Source: Rickettsiella endosymbiont of Xylota segnis (GTDB taxonomy: Bacteria; Pseudomonadota; Gammaproteobacteria; Diplorickettsiales; Diplorickettsiaceae). From it: a stretch of 64,000 bases of DNA. Below the pieces are notes generated by a model, which saw nothing but the letters and a program-made list of their open reading frames with translations, was not told where the DNA came from and did no database searches. Location of the stretch: NCBI RefSeq assembly GCF_964019545.1, contig NZ_OZ026451.1:310001-374000 (forward strand), written 5' to 3'. The translations under genes and the position numbers were made by a program. This document shows positions 17,915 to 27,939 of the stretch, one piece after another (the stretch's first letter is position 1; the number at the start of each line of letters is the position of its first letter).

Positions 17915-18997
17915 ATGAGCGAAACATTATGGATTACCATCCCAACTAATGAAGAAAATGAATTAAAAAATATTATTAGTTCAATTTCTAGTAAAAATTT
18001 ACCTAATTTAAGTATTAATCAATTAATTGAAAAATTAGAAAATAATCAAGCCGCAGATTGGATAGCAGTACTGGCTCAGTATAATGCGATACCCTCTGTT
18101 AATAATATTGATACCTCAGAAATGTTGGATAGAGCTAGAAGTGTAAGGAATAAGTTTGCAGAGCGAGGTTTTCGGGACTTGCAAGTTCGACAATTTGAAC
18201 CGCGTGAGTTGCTGAGTTTAGTTATTCTGTGTTATTCCAATCCGGTTTTAATTGGTTCTAAGTTATGTACAGCCTTAAATGATAATAATAACGAGAATGT
18301 AAAAAAGGAAATGCTTCAATTCTCGGCTTACAGAAAATCTGAAGATAGAGTGCTTCCTTCCCAAAGCAACTTACGTTTACTGGGTTCACGGCTTTTTTTC
18401 GATGACCCGAAAACTACATTGCCGAATAGTGTAAAAGATAGAGTAATTCTAGAAGCTATTCGAGATAAACGTATAGTTCGTATAGTGGACCAACGTAATG
18501 GCTTTGAAGAGCGTATAGATGGCTCTGCGAGAGCTAGGAATGAGGGGGTTCAGGAAATTACTCCTAGAAAAAAGCGAGACGGATCTGAAATAGATAGCCA
18601 CCATATATGGCAAAGCCTAAAAGCGGAGTCTGGTATTGCTGGAAAAGACCATACACAATCTCAGTTAGCTATGCCTGCTTCTGCATCACAAATGGGTTAT
18701 TCTGCCAATGGATCTGAACTCGTTACAGAAGCTTTACCTTTAAACTCATCAAATAAAGCAGCCCCCGGTGTAAATTTAAATCCAATGCTGATCATGGGAG
18801 TTACCGCACTTGCATTCGCTAAGCATATCCCTGTAATAAGCCCTGTTACACGAAACATGGTAAGGAGTGTAAAAGATATTTGTTCGAAAGCGATAGATTC
18901 AACAACTAGTTTTTTTTCGAGTGTGAAACCAATTCAGCCTAGTAAAGAAGAACGGTTAGAAGAACAACAACCCATTTTTAAAACGGGATGTAATTGA
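17915..18997 (+). CDS. Hypothetical protein, possible lysozyme-like segment and basic patch
   Basis: 360 residues, not recognised as a whole. Residues about 97-165 (ELLSLVILCYSNPVLIGS ... LRLLGSRLFFDD) are vaguely reminiscent in spacing of the C-terminal half of phage-type GH24 lysozymes, but an N-terminal catalytic Glu motif is not seen, so any enzymatic claim is weak. A basic patch TPRKKRDG lies near 216-222, a hydrophobic segment (PMLIMGVTALAFAKHI) near 290, and the tail is charged and Gln-rich. The start has a strong AAAGGAGTG site. A terminator follows directly. Isolation behind umuDC and low-complexity regions fit a lineage-specific, perhaps secreted, protein. Confidence 0.5.
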   Translation: MSETLWITIPTNEENELKNIISSISSKNLPNLSINQLIEKLENNQAADWIAVLAQYNAIPSVNNIDTSEMLDRARSVRNKFAERGFRDLQVRQFEPRELLSLVILCYSNPVLIGSKLCTALNDNNNENVKKEMLQFSAYRKSEDRVLPSQSNLRLLGSRLFFDDPKTTLPNSVKDRVILEAIRDKRIVRIVDQRNGFEERIDGSARARNEGVQEITPRKKRDGSEIDSHHIWQSLKAESGIAGKDHTQSQLAMPASASQMGYSANGSELVTEALPLNSSNKAAPGVNLNPMLIMGVTALAFAKHIPVISPVTRNMVRSVKDICSKAIDSTTSFFSSVKPIQPSKEERLEEQQPIFKTGCN

Positions 18998-19006
18998 GTT
19001 TAATAA

Positions 19007-19038
19007 AAAAAGAGAAGTTATTTTTAACTTCTCTTTTT
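19007..19038. terminator. Bidirectional intrinsic terminator
   Basis: AAAAAGAGAAGTTA (19007-19020) pairs perfectly with TAACTTCTCTTTTT (19025-19038) around a TTTT loop. A/T flanks on both sides supply U-tracts in both directions, so it can end the 360-residue gene (+) and rpoD (-), which converge here. Confidence 0.85.
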
Positions 19039-19055
19039 AGCTAAAGTTTTAATTA

Positions 19056-20987
19056 TTATTCTTGATCAAGAAAGCTACGTAAAGGTTCTGAACGAGTAGG
19101 ATGACGTAATTTACGTAAGGCCTTGGCTTCAATTTGTCGAATACGTTCACGTGTCACATCAAATTGTTTACCCACTTCTTCCAATGTGTGATCGGTATTC
19201 ATATCAATACCAAAGCGCATGCGTAATACTTTTGCTTCACGCGGTGTGAGTGATGCCAGTACTCGCTGTGCAGTTTCGCGTAGGCCTTCGATAGTAGCGG
19301 CATCGATGGGCGACAGAGCAGTTGCATCTTCTATAAAATCACCTAAATGTGAATCACCATCTTCATCACCAATGGGTGTTTCCATTGAAATGGGTTCTTT
19401 AGCAATTTTAAGAATTTTACGGATTTTATCTTCCGGTAAACCCATTTTTTTGCTGAGATCTTCAGGAGAGGGTTCTTTACCGGTGGCTTGTAATATTTGT
19501 CGTGAAATGCGATTCAGCTTATTAATCGTTTCAATCATATGCACGGGGATACGAATTGTTCGTGCTTGATCGGCAATGGAGCGCGTGATGGCTTGTCGTA
19601 TCCACCAGGTGGCATAGGTAGAAAATTTATAGCCACGACGATATTCAAATTTATCGACGGCTTTCATTAAACCAATATTACCTTCTTGAATTAAATCAAG
19701 AAATTGTAAACCACGGTTGGTATATTTTTTGGCGATAGAAATAACAAGTCGTAGATTGGCTTCAACCATTTCTTTTTTTGCACGGCGAGCTTTTGCTTCA
19801 CCCGCAGACATTTGACGATTGATTTCTTTGATTTCACCAATTGTCATGCCAATTGTTTTTTCTAATTCACGCAACTTATTTTGTGCGGCAGTGACAGGAA
19901 TATGCAAAGATTTTAAGGTTTGCGAATAACTCTTTTTAGCATTGATGTGTTTTTTGAGAAAATTTTCATTGGTCTCGTTTTTGGGAAAAGTGCTAATAAA
20001 AAGTTGGCGTGGCATTTTGGCTTCATTAATACATAAACGCATGATGACACGTTCTTGAATGCGAACTTTATCTAATAAGTCACGCATTTTGCGCGTCAAT
20101 TTATCAAGTTGGCGTGGAATTAATTTAAATTTAGTAAACGCGTCGGCTAATAAGGCGGCTTGTTTTAAGGTTTTTTTATCGTGGCGACCGTATTTTTCTT
20201 GTGTCGTAATATAGGCTTCATAAAGTGTTTTTAATTCAGCAAAACGAGTATGTGCTAATTCTGGGTCGGGCCCGCCCTCCAGTTCGCCAAATCCTTCATC
20301 ATCATCGGTTGCACTTTTGGCTTTGTTTTCATCGCTATCATCATCAGTCTCTTTATCATCGATACTTTTATCTTCACTAAAACCTTCATCATCTGTTTCC
20401 GCTTCAGGCGAAATATTTTTTCCGGGTGGCAATTCAAGTGGGATGGATAATTCTTCTAGATCGAGAAATCCACTAATAATGTCATTTAAACGGATTTCTT
20501 GTTGTTCATAACGCGTAAAATCGCTCAGTATATCGAAAACATTTTCTGGATATTGTGTGAGTGCAGAGAGTATCGCTTGTAAACCTTCTTCAATGCGTTT
20601 AGCAAGTTTAATTTCACCTTCGCGTGTGAGCAGTTCAACGGTGCCCATTTCACGCATATACATACGTACTGGATCCGTTGTCCGACCTAACTCGGCCGCA
20701 ATATTACCTAAAATATTAGTGTTTTCTGAGCTGCTTTCTTCCTCTGATGAGTTGTTGGTTATGCTCGAAGAAAGCAAAGTTTCCATGTCGGGCGGAACTT
20801 CATAAACAGGTATGCCGATATCATTGAGCATCAAGATAATTTCATCGAGCTGCAGTTGCTCTTGCTCGGCTTCAGAGATAATATCTTCCAACAGATGGTC
20901 ATTGATTTCAGCGTAAGTGACAAATCCTTGCTTTTTACCGTGTGCAATAAGCTCTCGTAAACGGGATTGTTGTTGTTCGAAATCCAT
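19056..20987 (-). CDS. rpoD: RNA polymerase primary sigma factor (sigma-70)
   Basis: Housekeeping sigma factor, 643 residues. Region 1.1 opens with [20 protein letters not shown]; region 1.2 contains [11 protein letters not shown]; an acidic non-conserved insert (about 195-235) follows; regions 2.1-2.4 include [36 protein letters not shown] and [15 protein letters not shown], the -10 recognition helix; region 4.2 carries [20 protein letters not shown]. It is not adjacent to rpsU-dnaG as in enterobacteria. It is divergent from folKP, and the shared promoter gap is 106 bp. Confidence 0.97.
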   Translation of the reverse strand: MDFEQQQSRLRELIAHGKKQGFVTYAEINDHLLEDIISEAEQEQLQLDEIILMLNDIGIPVYEVPPDMETLLSSSITNNSSEEESSSENTNILGNIAAELGRTTDPVRMYMREMGTVELLTREGEIKLAKRIEEGLQAILSALTQYPENVFDILSDFTRYEQQEIRLNDIISGFLDLEELSIPLELPPGKNISPEAETDDEGFSEDKSIDDKETDDDSDENKAKSATDDDEGFGELEGGPDPELAHTRFAELKTLYEAYITTQEKYGRHDKKTLKQAALLADAFTKFKLIPRQLDKLTRKMRDLLDKVRIQERVIMRLCINEAKMPRQLFISTFPKNETNENFLKKHINAKKSYSQTLKSLHIPVTAAQNKLRELEKTIGMTIGEIKEINRQMSAGEAKARRAKKEMVEANLRLVISIAKKYTNRGLQFLDLIQEGNIGLMKAVDKFEYRRGYKFSTYATWWIRQAITRSIADQARTIRIPVHMIETINKLNRISRQILQATGKEPSPEDLSKKMGLPEDKIRKILKIAKEPISMETPIGDEDGDSHLGDFIEDATALSPIDAATIEGLRETAQRVLASLTPREAKVLRMRFGIDMNTDHTLEEVGKQFDVTRERIRQIEAKALRKLRHPTRSEPLRSFLDQE

Positions 20988-21093
20988 AGCTGCGCTTGAC
21001 CTCTTGGGAAAGTAATAATTTTATTATATACCTAATTAAGATAAACCTATAAACCTTTAACGTAGAAAAGGCAAGCCCTTTAAGGCAAAAAAT

Positions 21094-22437
21094 ATGCTAA
21101 TACTCAGTTTAGGTACAAACTTGGGCGATAGTTTAAACAACCTACGCTTAGGGCTGCAATTATTACAAAAATCACGGAAGATTGCACCTTTACAAATTTC
21201 TCCACTTTATAGCTCATCAGCACTACTTCCTGCTTATGCACCTGTGGCTTGGAATAGACCTTTTTTAAATCTAGCAGTTGCCTGTGAAACAGATTTGTCT
21301 CCATTAGAGGTGTTGAAGCTTATTAAGCAAATTGAGCGCCAGCTTGGTAGAGAAGAAAACCAACGTTGGGCACCACGAATTATTGATATTGATATTTTAG
21401 CTTGGGATAATTGTGTGATTGATCAAATCGGGCTAAAAATCCCCCACACCGAATTATTATCTAGACCTTTTGCTTTATGGCCATTGTTGGATTTGTGGCC
21501 GGATTGGCAGCATCCCAGTTCTGAACTTACTGAACTATTAAAACGTTGGGGTTCACGTTATACCGGAGAGTTAGCACCCTGCGGGACCAAACAGCTTCCA
21601 CATCGTTTAGAAGGAAGTGCCTTAGTTGGAATATTAAATATAACGCCTGATTCTTTTTCTGATGGAGGTAAATTTATAACCGTATCTAATGCACTGGCTC
21701 AAGCAGAAAAATTGGTGCGTGAGGGGGCAGAAGTGTTGGATATAGGAGCCGAATCGACACGGCCAGGTGCTACGCCGGTTTTACCAGAAACCGAGTGGGG
21801 GCTGTTAAAACCTGTTTTAACAGCATTAAAAGAACAGTGTAAACAATGGGCATTTAAACCAAAAATTAGTATCGATACGCGACATTCCATCGTAGCAGAA
21901 AAAGCGATGCAATTAGGTATTGATTGGATAAATGATGTGAGTGGGTTTGTTGATCCAAACATGCGCACATTGGCCGCAGGCAGCTCTGTGAAGTGTGTTG
22001 TTATGCACAATCTTGGTGTTCCGGCGCAAAAAAATGTCGTGTTGGCTTCACACCCTAATATTTGTGAGCAAATATTAGATTGGACAGAGCAACGTTTCGA
22101 TGAATTACTTGATGCCGGTGTCGATGCAAACCAACTCATTTTTGATATTGGCATCGGTTTTGGTAAAACATCTCAACAATCTATTTTTTTGTTGAAAAAT
22201 ATTAAACAATTTCGACGTTTAAATTGTCCTATCTTGGTAGGGCATTCACGAAAATCTTTTCTAAATTTAATAACAGAAAAACCTTTTCCAGACAGAGACT
22301 TTGAAACCGCGATGGTGTCCTATCAATTAGCAGCGCAGGGTGTAAATTATTTGCGTGTTCACAATGTGGGTTTAAATTCAGAAGCTATTGCTATGGCAAC
22401 ACAACTTATTTCGAAGGATGAGTTAGTAACTGTATAG
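21094..22437 (+). CDS. folKP: Bifunctional HPPK/dihydropteroate synthase (FolK-FolP fusion)
   Basis: One 447-residue protein joining two consecutive folate steps. Residues about 1-160 are 6-hydroxymethyl-dihydropterin pyrophosphokinase: LSLGTNLGD at the start and RWAPRIIDIDIL near 87-98 with the metal Asp pair. Residues about 175-440 are dihydropteroate synthase: VGILNITPDSFSDGG, GAESTRPGAT, SIDTRH, DIGIGFGKT and VGHSRKSFL. FolK-FolP fusions are known in plants, apicomplexans and some intracellular bacteria. It is divergent from rpoD and convergent with gcvPB. No frameshift separates the two halves, so fusion is real in this sequence. Confidence 0.93.
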   Translation: MLILSLGTNLGDSLNNLRLGLQLLQKSRKIAPLQISPLYSSSALLPAYAPVAWNRPFLNLAVACETDLSPLEVLKLIKQIERQLGREENQRWAPRIIDIDILAWDNCVIDQIGLKIPHTELLSRPFALWPLLDLWPDWQHPSSELTELLKRWGSRYTGELAPCGTKQLPHRLEGSALVGILNITPDSFSDGGKFITVSNALAQAEKLVREGAEVLDIGAESTRPGATPVLPETEWGLLKPVLTALKEQCKQWAFKPKISIDTRHSIVAEKAMQLGIDWINDVSGFVDPNMRTLAAGSSVKCVVMHNLGVPAQKNVVLASHPNICEQILDWTEQRFDELLDAGVDANQLIFDIGIGFGKTSQQSIFLLKNIKQFRRLNCPILVGHSRKSFLNLITEKPFPDRDFETAMVSYQLAAQGVNYLRVHNVGLNSEAIAMATQLISKDELVTV

Positions 22438-22463
22438 CAGAACTAAATCAATCATGGGTGCAA

Positions 22464-22477
22464 GAAAATTAATTTTC
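22464..22477. terminator. Small palindrome between convergent folKP and gcvPB
   Basis: GAAAATTAATTTTC is a perfect 14-bp palindrome, flanked by GGG and CCC a few bases out, at the convergence of folKP and gcvPB and overlapping the gcvPB stop. It may be a weak bidirectional terminator; the short stem keeps confidence low. Confidence 0.35.
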
Positions 22478-23920
22478 CCAGATAAGATCTAATTCTCGTA
22501 CTGCTTTCACATCATCTAAACGTTGTAGACTTAAATTATGTGGCGCATTATTTAAATGCGTCGGATTTTCTTTTGCTTCGATAAGGATTTTTTTCATAGC
22601 CATTATAAATTGATCCAATTCCTGCTTTGACTCAGTTTCCGTAGGTTCTATCAATAAGCATTCAGGAACGAGTAAAGGAAAATAGGTTGTGGGTGCATGA
22701 AAACCAAAATCAAGCAAACGTTTACCCACATCCATCGCTGTAATGTTAAATTGTTTGGCTAAAGTTTTTAGCGTCAAAATAAATTCATGACTAGCACGTC
22801 GTTGTGGAAAAGCAGGAATATATCCAATTTGTTGTAATCGTTTAAGTAAATAATTGGCATTCAGCGTAGCGATTTCTGATACGCGCTTTAATCCTTCGCG
22901 CCCTAATAATCGAGCATAGACATAAGCGCGTAAAAGAATACCGGTATTTCCCATAAACGTAGATAAGCGACCAATACTTTGTGGTCGATCGGGTAGATCG
23001 AGCCATCGATAACAATTATTTTCGAAAATAACGGTTGGGATGGGTAAAAATGGTAGGAGACGTTTTCCAACAGCAACGGGTCCCGCACCAGGACCGCCGC
23101 CACCATGGGGTGTGGCAAAAGTTTTATGTAAGTTGAGGTGCATGACATCAAAGCCCATATCACCAGGCCGAACTTTACCTAATATCGCATTCAGGTTAGC
23201 GCCATCATAATAAAGTAAACCACCTGCTTGGTGGATAATGTGAGCAATCTGTTCAATTTGTCTTTCAAATATTCCTAAGGTTGAAGGATTAGTTAGCATG
23301 ATTCCCGCAGTGTGAGGTCCAACTGCGGCTTGCAATGCAGCTAAATCTAAATCGCCTTCAAGATTAGTAGGGATTTCACGAACCTTATAACCACACATGA
23401 CCGCAGAAGCAGGATTGGTACCATGGGCGGCATCTGGGATAAGAAATTCCGTTCTATCATGATCATTACGTGAGACATGATAGGCTTTGATCATGGCAAC
23501 ACCGGCAAATTCACCTTGAGCACCTGCCATAGGGGTTAAAGAAACGCCACACATCCCGGTTATATCTTCTAAAATCTTTTGAAATTCATACAAGCAACGT
23601 AAAGTGCCTTGGCAACTTTCTGCAGGCAACAAAGGATGTTGGTTAAGAAAAGCAGGCGATGATACCAAACGATGCACACCACGTGGATTGTACTTCATTG
23701 TACAAGATCCTAAGGGATAGAAATTCGTATCAATCGAAAAATTTTTTTGTGATAGACATGTAAAATGTCGTACCACTTGTAATTCAGAAACTTCAGGTAA
23801 AAAAATTTCTGTTTTTCTCAATAAATTTTCGGGTATACAAGAAAATTTATTCTGCGGTAAATTCGAAGGGATTTGCGCTTTTGCAGTACGGCCTGTTTGA
23901 CTTAATTCAAAAATAAGCAT
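22469..23920 (-). CDS. gcvPB: Glycine dehydrogenase (decarboxylating) subunit 2
   Basis: PLP-dependent C-terminal half of the split P protein, which decarboxylates glycine and passes the methylamine to lipoyl-GcvH. The 483 residues include the [10 protein letters not shown] segment, [19 protein letters not shown] and the PLP lysine K266 in [18 protein letters not shown]. Last gene of the gcvT-gcvH-gcvPA-gcvPB operon, 13 bp after gcvPA. The two-subunit form is usual in Gram-positive bacteria, thermophiles and some gammaproteobacteria such as Coxiella, whereas E. coli has one chain. Confidence 0.95.
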   Translation of the reverse strand: MLIFELSQTGRTAKAQIPSNLPQNKFSCIPENLLRKTEIFLPEVSELQVVRHFTCLSQKNFSIDTNFYPLGSCTMKYNPRGVHRLVSSPAFLNQHPLLPAESCQGTLRCLYEFQKILEDITGMCGVSLTPMAGAQGEFAGVAMIKAYHVSRNDHDRTEFLIPDAAHGTNPASAVMCGYKVREIPTNLEGDLDLAALQAAVGPHTAGIMLTNPSTLGIFERQIEQIAHIIHQAGGLLYYDGANLNAILGKVRPGDMGFDVMHLNLHKTFATPHGGGGPGAGPVAVGKRLLPFLPIPTVIFENNCYRWLDLPDRPQSIGRLSTFMGNTGILLRAYVYARLLGREGLKRVSEIATLNANYLLKRLQQIGYIPAFPQRRASHEFILTLKTLAKQFNITAMDVGKRLLDFGFHAPTTYFPLLVPECLLIEPTETESKQELDQFIMAMKKILIEAKENPTHLNNAPHNLSLQRLDDVKAVRELDLIWEN

Positions 23921-23933
23921 AAAAATTTTTACG

Positions 23934-25307
23934 TTATACGGTAAGTAATGTGAATAATTCTTGTTGATATCTGGTTAGGTCATCATGGTTTTTAGTTTCA
24001 GTAACACAAATCAACAAAGCATGGCCTAATTCAGGATAAAAGGTTGACAGATCATATCCTCCGTGAATTCCTAATTTTGCTAAATCACGTAATAAGCCAG
24101 AAACTGGTTTAGGTAAACGAATAATAAACTCGTGAAAAAATGGAGTATTAAAAATTAATTTTACACCGGGTATTTGGGTTAATAGATCAGCGAGTTGCTG
24201 AGCATGGTAATGAGATGCTGACGCGACTTTTTGTAAACCCACAGGACCTAACAGACTCATGTAAATTGTTGCTGCTGTGACTAATAAACCTTGGTTAGTG
24301 CAAATATTCGAAGTCGCTTTAGCACGTCGTATGTGTTGTTCACGTGCTTGTAGTGTTAATGTAAATCCTGGCTTACCGTTTTTATCAACGGTGCGACCGA
24401 CAATTCTGCCCGGCATTTGTCGCAACCATTCTTTTTTGCAACACATAAAGCCAAAGTAAGGTCCACCACCTGCAAGTGGCACACCCAGTGATTGTCCTTC
24501 ACCGCATACAATATCAGCACCTTGCTTACCCCAACTTCCCGGCTCCTTAAGCAAAGCCAAACTAATGGGATTGGTGACAGCAATGACAAAAGCCTGTTTA
24601 GCATGTGCCCATTCAGTTAATTGATCAACTTCTTCTAAGCAACCAAAAAAATTAGGTTGAGGTATCACTAAAGCACAAATATCTTGTTGTTCGCAGTTTT
24701 CAAGTGTGGATAATAAAGTTTTACCCTGTTCTGGGCAGTAAGGAAGATCAATAAGCTCGATAGATTGTTGAGTAACAATAGCCTTTAAGGTTTGTCGATA
24801 ATGAGGGTGTAAGCTACGTGGGATTAGTATTTTTGCAGATAATGTTTTTTTGTTGGCTCTAATCGCCATCAAAACCGCTTCAGCTAAAGCAGAAGCACCG
24901 TCATAAAGTGAAGCGTTGGAATAATCCATACCCGTTAGACTTGCCATCATGGTTTGATATTCATAGATCAATTGCAAGGTTCCTTGACTCGCTTCCGCTT
25001 GATAGGGCGTATAAGCCGTCATAAATTCACCACGACTCGTAATATCCCAAACTGCGGCTGGGATATGATGTTCGTAGGCACCCGCACCAATAAAACAAAG
25101 TCCTTTTCTATTTTCTTGACCACGTTGTTCTGTTATACGTGTCATTTCCATTTCAGTTAAACCTGAAGAAACATGATTTAATTCTGCATTTTTTAAATGA
25201 GATGGAATTTCATCAAAAAGATCATCGATGGCATGCACACCTAACATAGCCAGCATTTCTTGCACTTCGACTTCAGTGTGAGGAATGAATGGCATGTTAA
25301 GCCTCAA
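23934..25307 (-). CDS. gcvPA: Glycine dehydrogenase (decarboxylating) subunit 1
   Basis: N-terminal-half subunit of the split P protein, 457 residues, forming a heterotetramer with GcvPB. Recognisable segments are [19 protein letters not shown] near the start, [33 protein letters not shown], and the [15 protein letters not shown] stretch equivalent to the PLP-lysine region but without the lysine, as expected for the non-PLP subunit. The 5' end overlaps gcvH by 11 nt. Part of the glycine cleavage operon that feeds 5,10-methylene-THF, consistent with the neighbouring folKP. Confidence 0.95.
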   Translation of the reverse strand: MRLNMPFIPHTEVEVQEMLAMLGVHAIDDLFDEIPSHLKNAELNHVSSGLTEMEMTRITEQRGQENRKGLCFIGAGAYEHHIPAAVWDITSRGEFMTAYTPYQAEASQGTLQLIYEYQTMMASLTGMDYSNASLYDGASALAEAVLMAIRANKKTLSAKILIPRSLHPHYRQTLKAIVTQQSIELIDLPYCPEQGKTLLSTLENCEQQDICALVIPQPNFFGCLEEVDQLTEWAHAKQAFVIAVTNPISLALLKEPGSWGKQGADIVCGEGQSLGVPLAGGGPYFGFMCCKKEWLRQMPGRIVGRTVDKNGKPGFTLTLQAREQHIRRAKATSNICTNQGLLVTAATIYMSLLGPVGLQKVASASHYHAQQLADLLTQIPGVKLIFNTPFFHEFIIRLPKPVSGLLRDLAKLGIHGGYDLSTFYPELGHALLICVTETKNHDDLTRYQQELFTLLTV

Positions 25308-25689
25308 CTAAAATTTGTTGTTGGTAAGTGACAAAGTCCAATAAATTTTCTAATTCACTTGCATCTGAAAACTGAAGTCGAAATAACCATCCTTGGTCGT
25401 AAGAGTCTAAGTTGATCAGTTGAGGCTTATCACTCAATGCTGTATTGATTTCAGTGACTACGCCAGAAAGAGGAGCATACACATCAGCAGCAGCTTTTAC
25501 AGATTCTAAAACACAGGCTTCCTCACTTTTTTTAAAAATCTTTTTAATGACAGGTAATTCAACATAGACAATATCACCTAACAATTCTTGAGCATGCGCG
25601 GTAATTCCAATACAGACGATATTATTTTCTTCGATACGAACCCACTCATGAGTTGCTGTATATTTTAATAATTCGGATAGTTTTTTCAT
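25297..25689 (-). CDS. gcvH: Glycine cleavage system H protein
   Basis: Lipoyl carrier shuttling the aminomethyl group between P and T proteins. From the ATG at 25689, with AAAGAG eight bases upstream, it has 130 residues; an in-frame GTG three codons earlier is less likely. [14 protein letters not shown] opens the fold; the lipoylated lysine is K65 in [16 protein letters not shown], and [13 protein letters not shown] closes it. It overlaps gcvPA by 11 nt and follows gcvT by 28 bp. Lipoylation needs lipA/lipB or lplA elsewhere. Confidence 0.96.
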   Translation of the reverse strand: MKKLSELLKYTATHEWVRIEENNIVCIGITAHAQELLGDIVYVELPVIKKIFKKSEEACVLESVKAAADVYAPLSGVVTEINTALSDKPQLINLDSYDQGWLFRLQFSDASELENLLDFVTYQQQILVEA

Positions 25690-25717
25690 GATAGTCACTC
25701 TTTAAAAAATCAATTGC

Positions 25718-26806
25718 TTAAATAAAAGTTTTTTTTCCTTTTCGTATAAAGGGAGGTTTAATGATGCGTGCCTGATATTGTTTGGTGCCCATGATAACAT
25801 CACAATAATTTTCGTTATGCGCGTAAGGTATTCTAGCAAAAGCAATAGAACTGCCTAACGTAGGAGAATAACTTCCACTAGTAATTTCACCCTCTCCTTC
25901 GGAAGTAATAATTTTTTGATGGTTACGTAAGATGCGACCTTTTTCTTCTAATACTAAACCCACTAATTTACGCGAAGGGTTTTCTAGTTGTTTGATTAGT
26001 GCCTGACGCCCCATAAAGTCTCGATCACTAGGATCCCAGGCAATTGTCCAAGCGAGGTTGGATTCTAAAGGAGTTGTTGTGACATCCATATCGGCGCCAT
26101 GCAAATTTAATCCAGCTTCTAGACGCAAGGTATCGCGTGCACCTAATCCACATGGTTTGTTACCACACTCAATTAAACGTTGCCAGAAGCCTTCAGCTTC
26201 GTGTATCGGTAAGATCACCTCTAGGCCATCTTCACCGGTGTAACCTGTTCTTGCGATGCACCAATTATCGTGCTGAACACAATGGAAAGGTTTTAATTCT
26301 TTTATTAGAGATTGTTGATGTAAATCAAAAGCATTATTTGCTTTTAATATTGCATGAGGGCCTTGAATGGCAATAATTGCGAGATCGGTGCGTTCAAGGA
26401 TAGAAATAGAAGAAAAATGTTGAGCTTGCTTTTTCATCCAATCGAGATCGGATAGTCGATTTCCAGCATTGATGACGATGCGATAAAGTTGTTTCGAAAG
26501 TTGATAAACGATTAAATCATCCAAAATTCCACCCACATTATTTAACATGCAGGTATATAAAGCTTTTCCTGGAATAAGACGTTGCGGATTATTTGCCAAT
26601 AAAAAACTGAGATAATGAATTGCATTTTCCCCAGCAATATCGACGGCTAACATATGCGAAACATCAAATAAGCCGCTATCTTGTCTGACGACATGGTGCT
26701 CTTGTATTTGAGAGCCATAATGCAGAGGCATTAGCCAACCTGCAAAATTGACGAGTATTGCTCCGTTTTTTTTATGTTGTCCATGAAGAACTGTTTTATT
26801 TTCCAT
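25718..26806 (-). CDS. gcvT: Aminomethyltransferase (glycine cleavage T protein)
   Basis: Transfers the methylene unit from aminomethyl-lipoyl GcvH to tetrahydrofolate and releases ammonia. Starting at the ATG at 26806 (MENKTVLHGQHKK) gives 362 residues and aligns with E. coli GcvT (364); a TTG 33 nt upstream would add an unsupported extension. Family segments are FAGWLMPLHYGSQ, FDVSHMLAVDIAG, RTGYTGEDGLEV and GLGARDTLRLEAGLNL, with the folate-site Asp in the catalytic loop. First gene of the gcv operon; no glycine riboswitch-like fold was recognised in the 230 bp upstream. Confidence 0.95.
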   Translation of the reverse strand: MENKTVLHGQHKKNGAILVNFAGWLMPLHYGSQIQEHHVVRQDSGLFDVSHMLAVDIAGENAIHYLSFLLANNPQRLIPGKALYTCMLNNVGGILDDLIVYQLSKQLYRIVINAGNRLSDLDWMKKQAQHFSSISILERTDLAIIAIQGPHAILKANNAFDLHQQSLIKELKPFHCVQHDNWCIARTGYTGEDGLEVILPIHEAEGFWQRLIECGNKPCGLGARDTLRLEAGLNLHGADMDVTTTPLESNLAWTIAWDPSDRDFMGRQALIKQLENPSRKLVGLVLEEKGRILRNHQKIITSEGEGEITSGSYSPTLGSSIAFARIPYAHNENYCDVIMGTKQYQARIIKPPFIRKGKKTFI

Positions 26807-26960
26807 TGGTTTGCCATTTGCTAATTTTTCAATGCCCAATTATAACTTGTGGGCGATAAATTACTATAGTTCGAGAATAATCTTATATAAAATAGGGATT
26901 TCATGACTAGCACTAGGCAAAAGAATGGTTTAATCAGCTTTGCTAGATAATCATTTACCT

Positions 26961-26990
26961 GTCATTGCGAGCGCGAAACGCGCGGCAATA
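26961..26990. repeat. Short palindromic GTCATTGCGAG...GCGGCAAT-type repeat
   Basis: GTCATTGCGAGCGCGAAACG followed by CGCGGCAAT forms a hairpin: ATTGC (26964-26968) pairs with GCAAT (26985-26989), with an inner CGCG/CGCG stem. The GTCATTGCGAG...GCGGCAAT pattern is a short dispersed palindrome seen in many bacterial genomes. CGCTCGCC near 27030 can pair with GCGAGCG at 26968, making a larger foldback. It lies between gcvT and parB; only one copy is in the window. Confidence 0.6.
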
Positions 26991-27072
26991 TTTAGGAAAT
27001 ACGAAACTATGAACGGCCTTCATTACAATCGCTCGCCTAGGCGGTAATTTTTTATTAGTTGTTACAGAGAAA

Positions 27073-27939
27073 TTAGTTCAGATGAGACAGAATCCCATCT
27101 AATTCTTCTAAACTATTATAATGGATGATAAGTTGACCCTTTCCTTTAGCTGTTTGTTTAAAATAAACTCTGGCACCTAATGTTTCTGATAATTTACGTT
27201 CGAGTTGCTGCACATCAGCATCAATTTTTAATGGGATGGTGATTTCCGGGTTAATATAAGCCTGATTTTGAACTAAACGTTCGGTTTCACGAACAGACAA
27301 TTTATTTTTTATAATTTTTTCAGCAGCTTGAATTTGTAAGTTACCGGATAGACTTAACAAAGCTCTAGCATGACCCATTTCGAGTTGGCCTTGTTGCAAT
27401 AAAAGCTTTACTTGCGGAGTTAAACCTAATAAGCGTAATAAATTCGTAATGGCAGTGCGTGAGCGACCTAAGGTTTTGGCAATTTCTTGATGTGTTAATT
27501 TGAATTCGTTAATAAGTCGTTGTATACCTTCCGCTTCTTCCAAGGGATTCAAATCTTGACGTTGAATATTTTCTATCAAAGAAATAGCCAGTGCCGTCTC
27601 ATCTGAGATTACCTTGATTAATACAGGTACTTCATTGAGATTTGCGAGTTGAGCAGCGCGCCAACGACGTTCACCGGCAATAATTTCATAACAATTTTCG
27701 CCGATAAGACGTACCACGATAGGGTTGATTATGCCTTGTGTGCGAATTGAATTGGCTAGATCTTCTAATGCTTCTTTAGCAAATTCTCTTCTAGGTTGAT
27801 AACGACCGGCTTGTAGCCATTCAATCGGTAAATAACGTAACTCTTCTTTGCGAGGATTAGCTGTTTGCACTAAATCTTCAAAAGGTTGTCCACTTAATAA
27901 CATGTCAAGATTTCGACCTAAGCGCGATTTTTTCATCAT
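27073..27939 (-). CDS. parB: Chromosome-partitioning protein ParB
   Basis: CTPase/DNA-clamp protein that binds parS and loads SMC. The 288 residues show LPIEWLQAGRYQPR, IINPIVVRL, the CTP-binding box ENCYEIIAGERRWRAA with GERRxRA, SLIENIQRQDLNPLEEA, and the helix-turn-helix LTHQEIAKTLGRSRTAITNLLRL. The C-terminal dimer domain starts near 240. The start overlaps the parA stop by 4 nt. No canonical parS 16-mer (TGTTNCACGTGNAACA) was found in the window. The operon is not next to mnmG-rsmG or atp, its usual place. Confidence 0.95.
   Translation of the reverse strand: MMKKSRLGRNLDMLLSGQPFEDLVQTANPRKEELRYLPIEWLQAGRYQPRREFAKEALEDLANSIRTQGIINPIVVRLIGENCYEIIAGERRWRAAQLANLNEVPVLIKVISDETALAISLIENIQRQDLNPLEEAEGIQRLINEFKLTHQEIAKTLGRSRTAITNLLRLLGLTPQVKLLLQQGQLEMGHARALLSLSGNLQIQAAEKIIKNKLSVRETERLVQNQAYINPEITIPLKIDADVQQLERKLSETLGARVYFKQTAKGKGQLIIHYNSLEELDGILSHLN

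Noticed and set aside
20255-20805. Frames inside rpoD encoding Ser-rich or Asp/Lys-rich peptides
   Set aside because: They mirror the acidic low-complexity insert of sigma-70 in other frames.
26807-26960. Glycine riboswitch before gcvT
   Set aside because: I looked for the paired glycine aptamer pattern and saw none; only the short palindrome further on.
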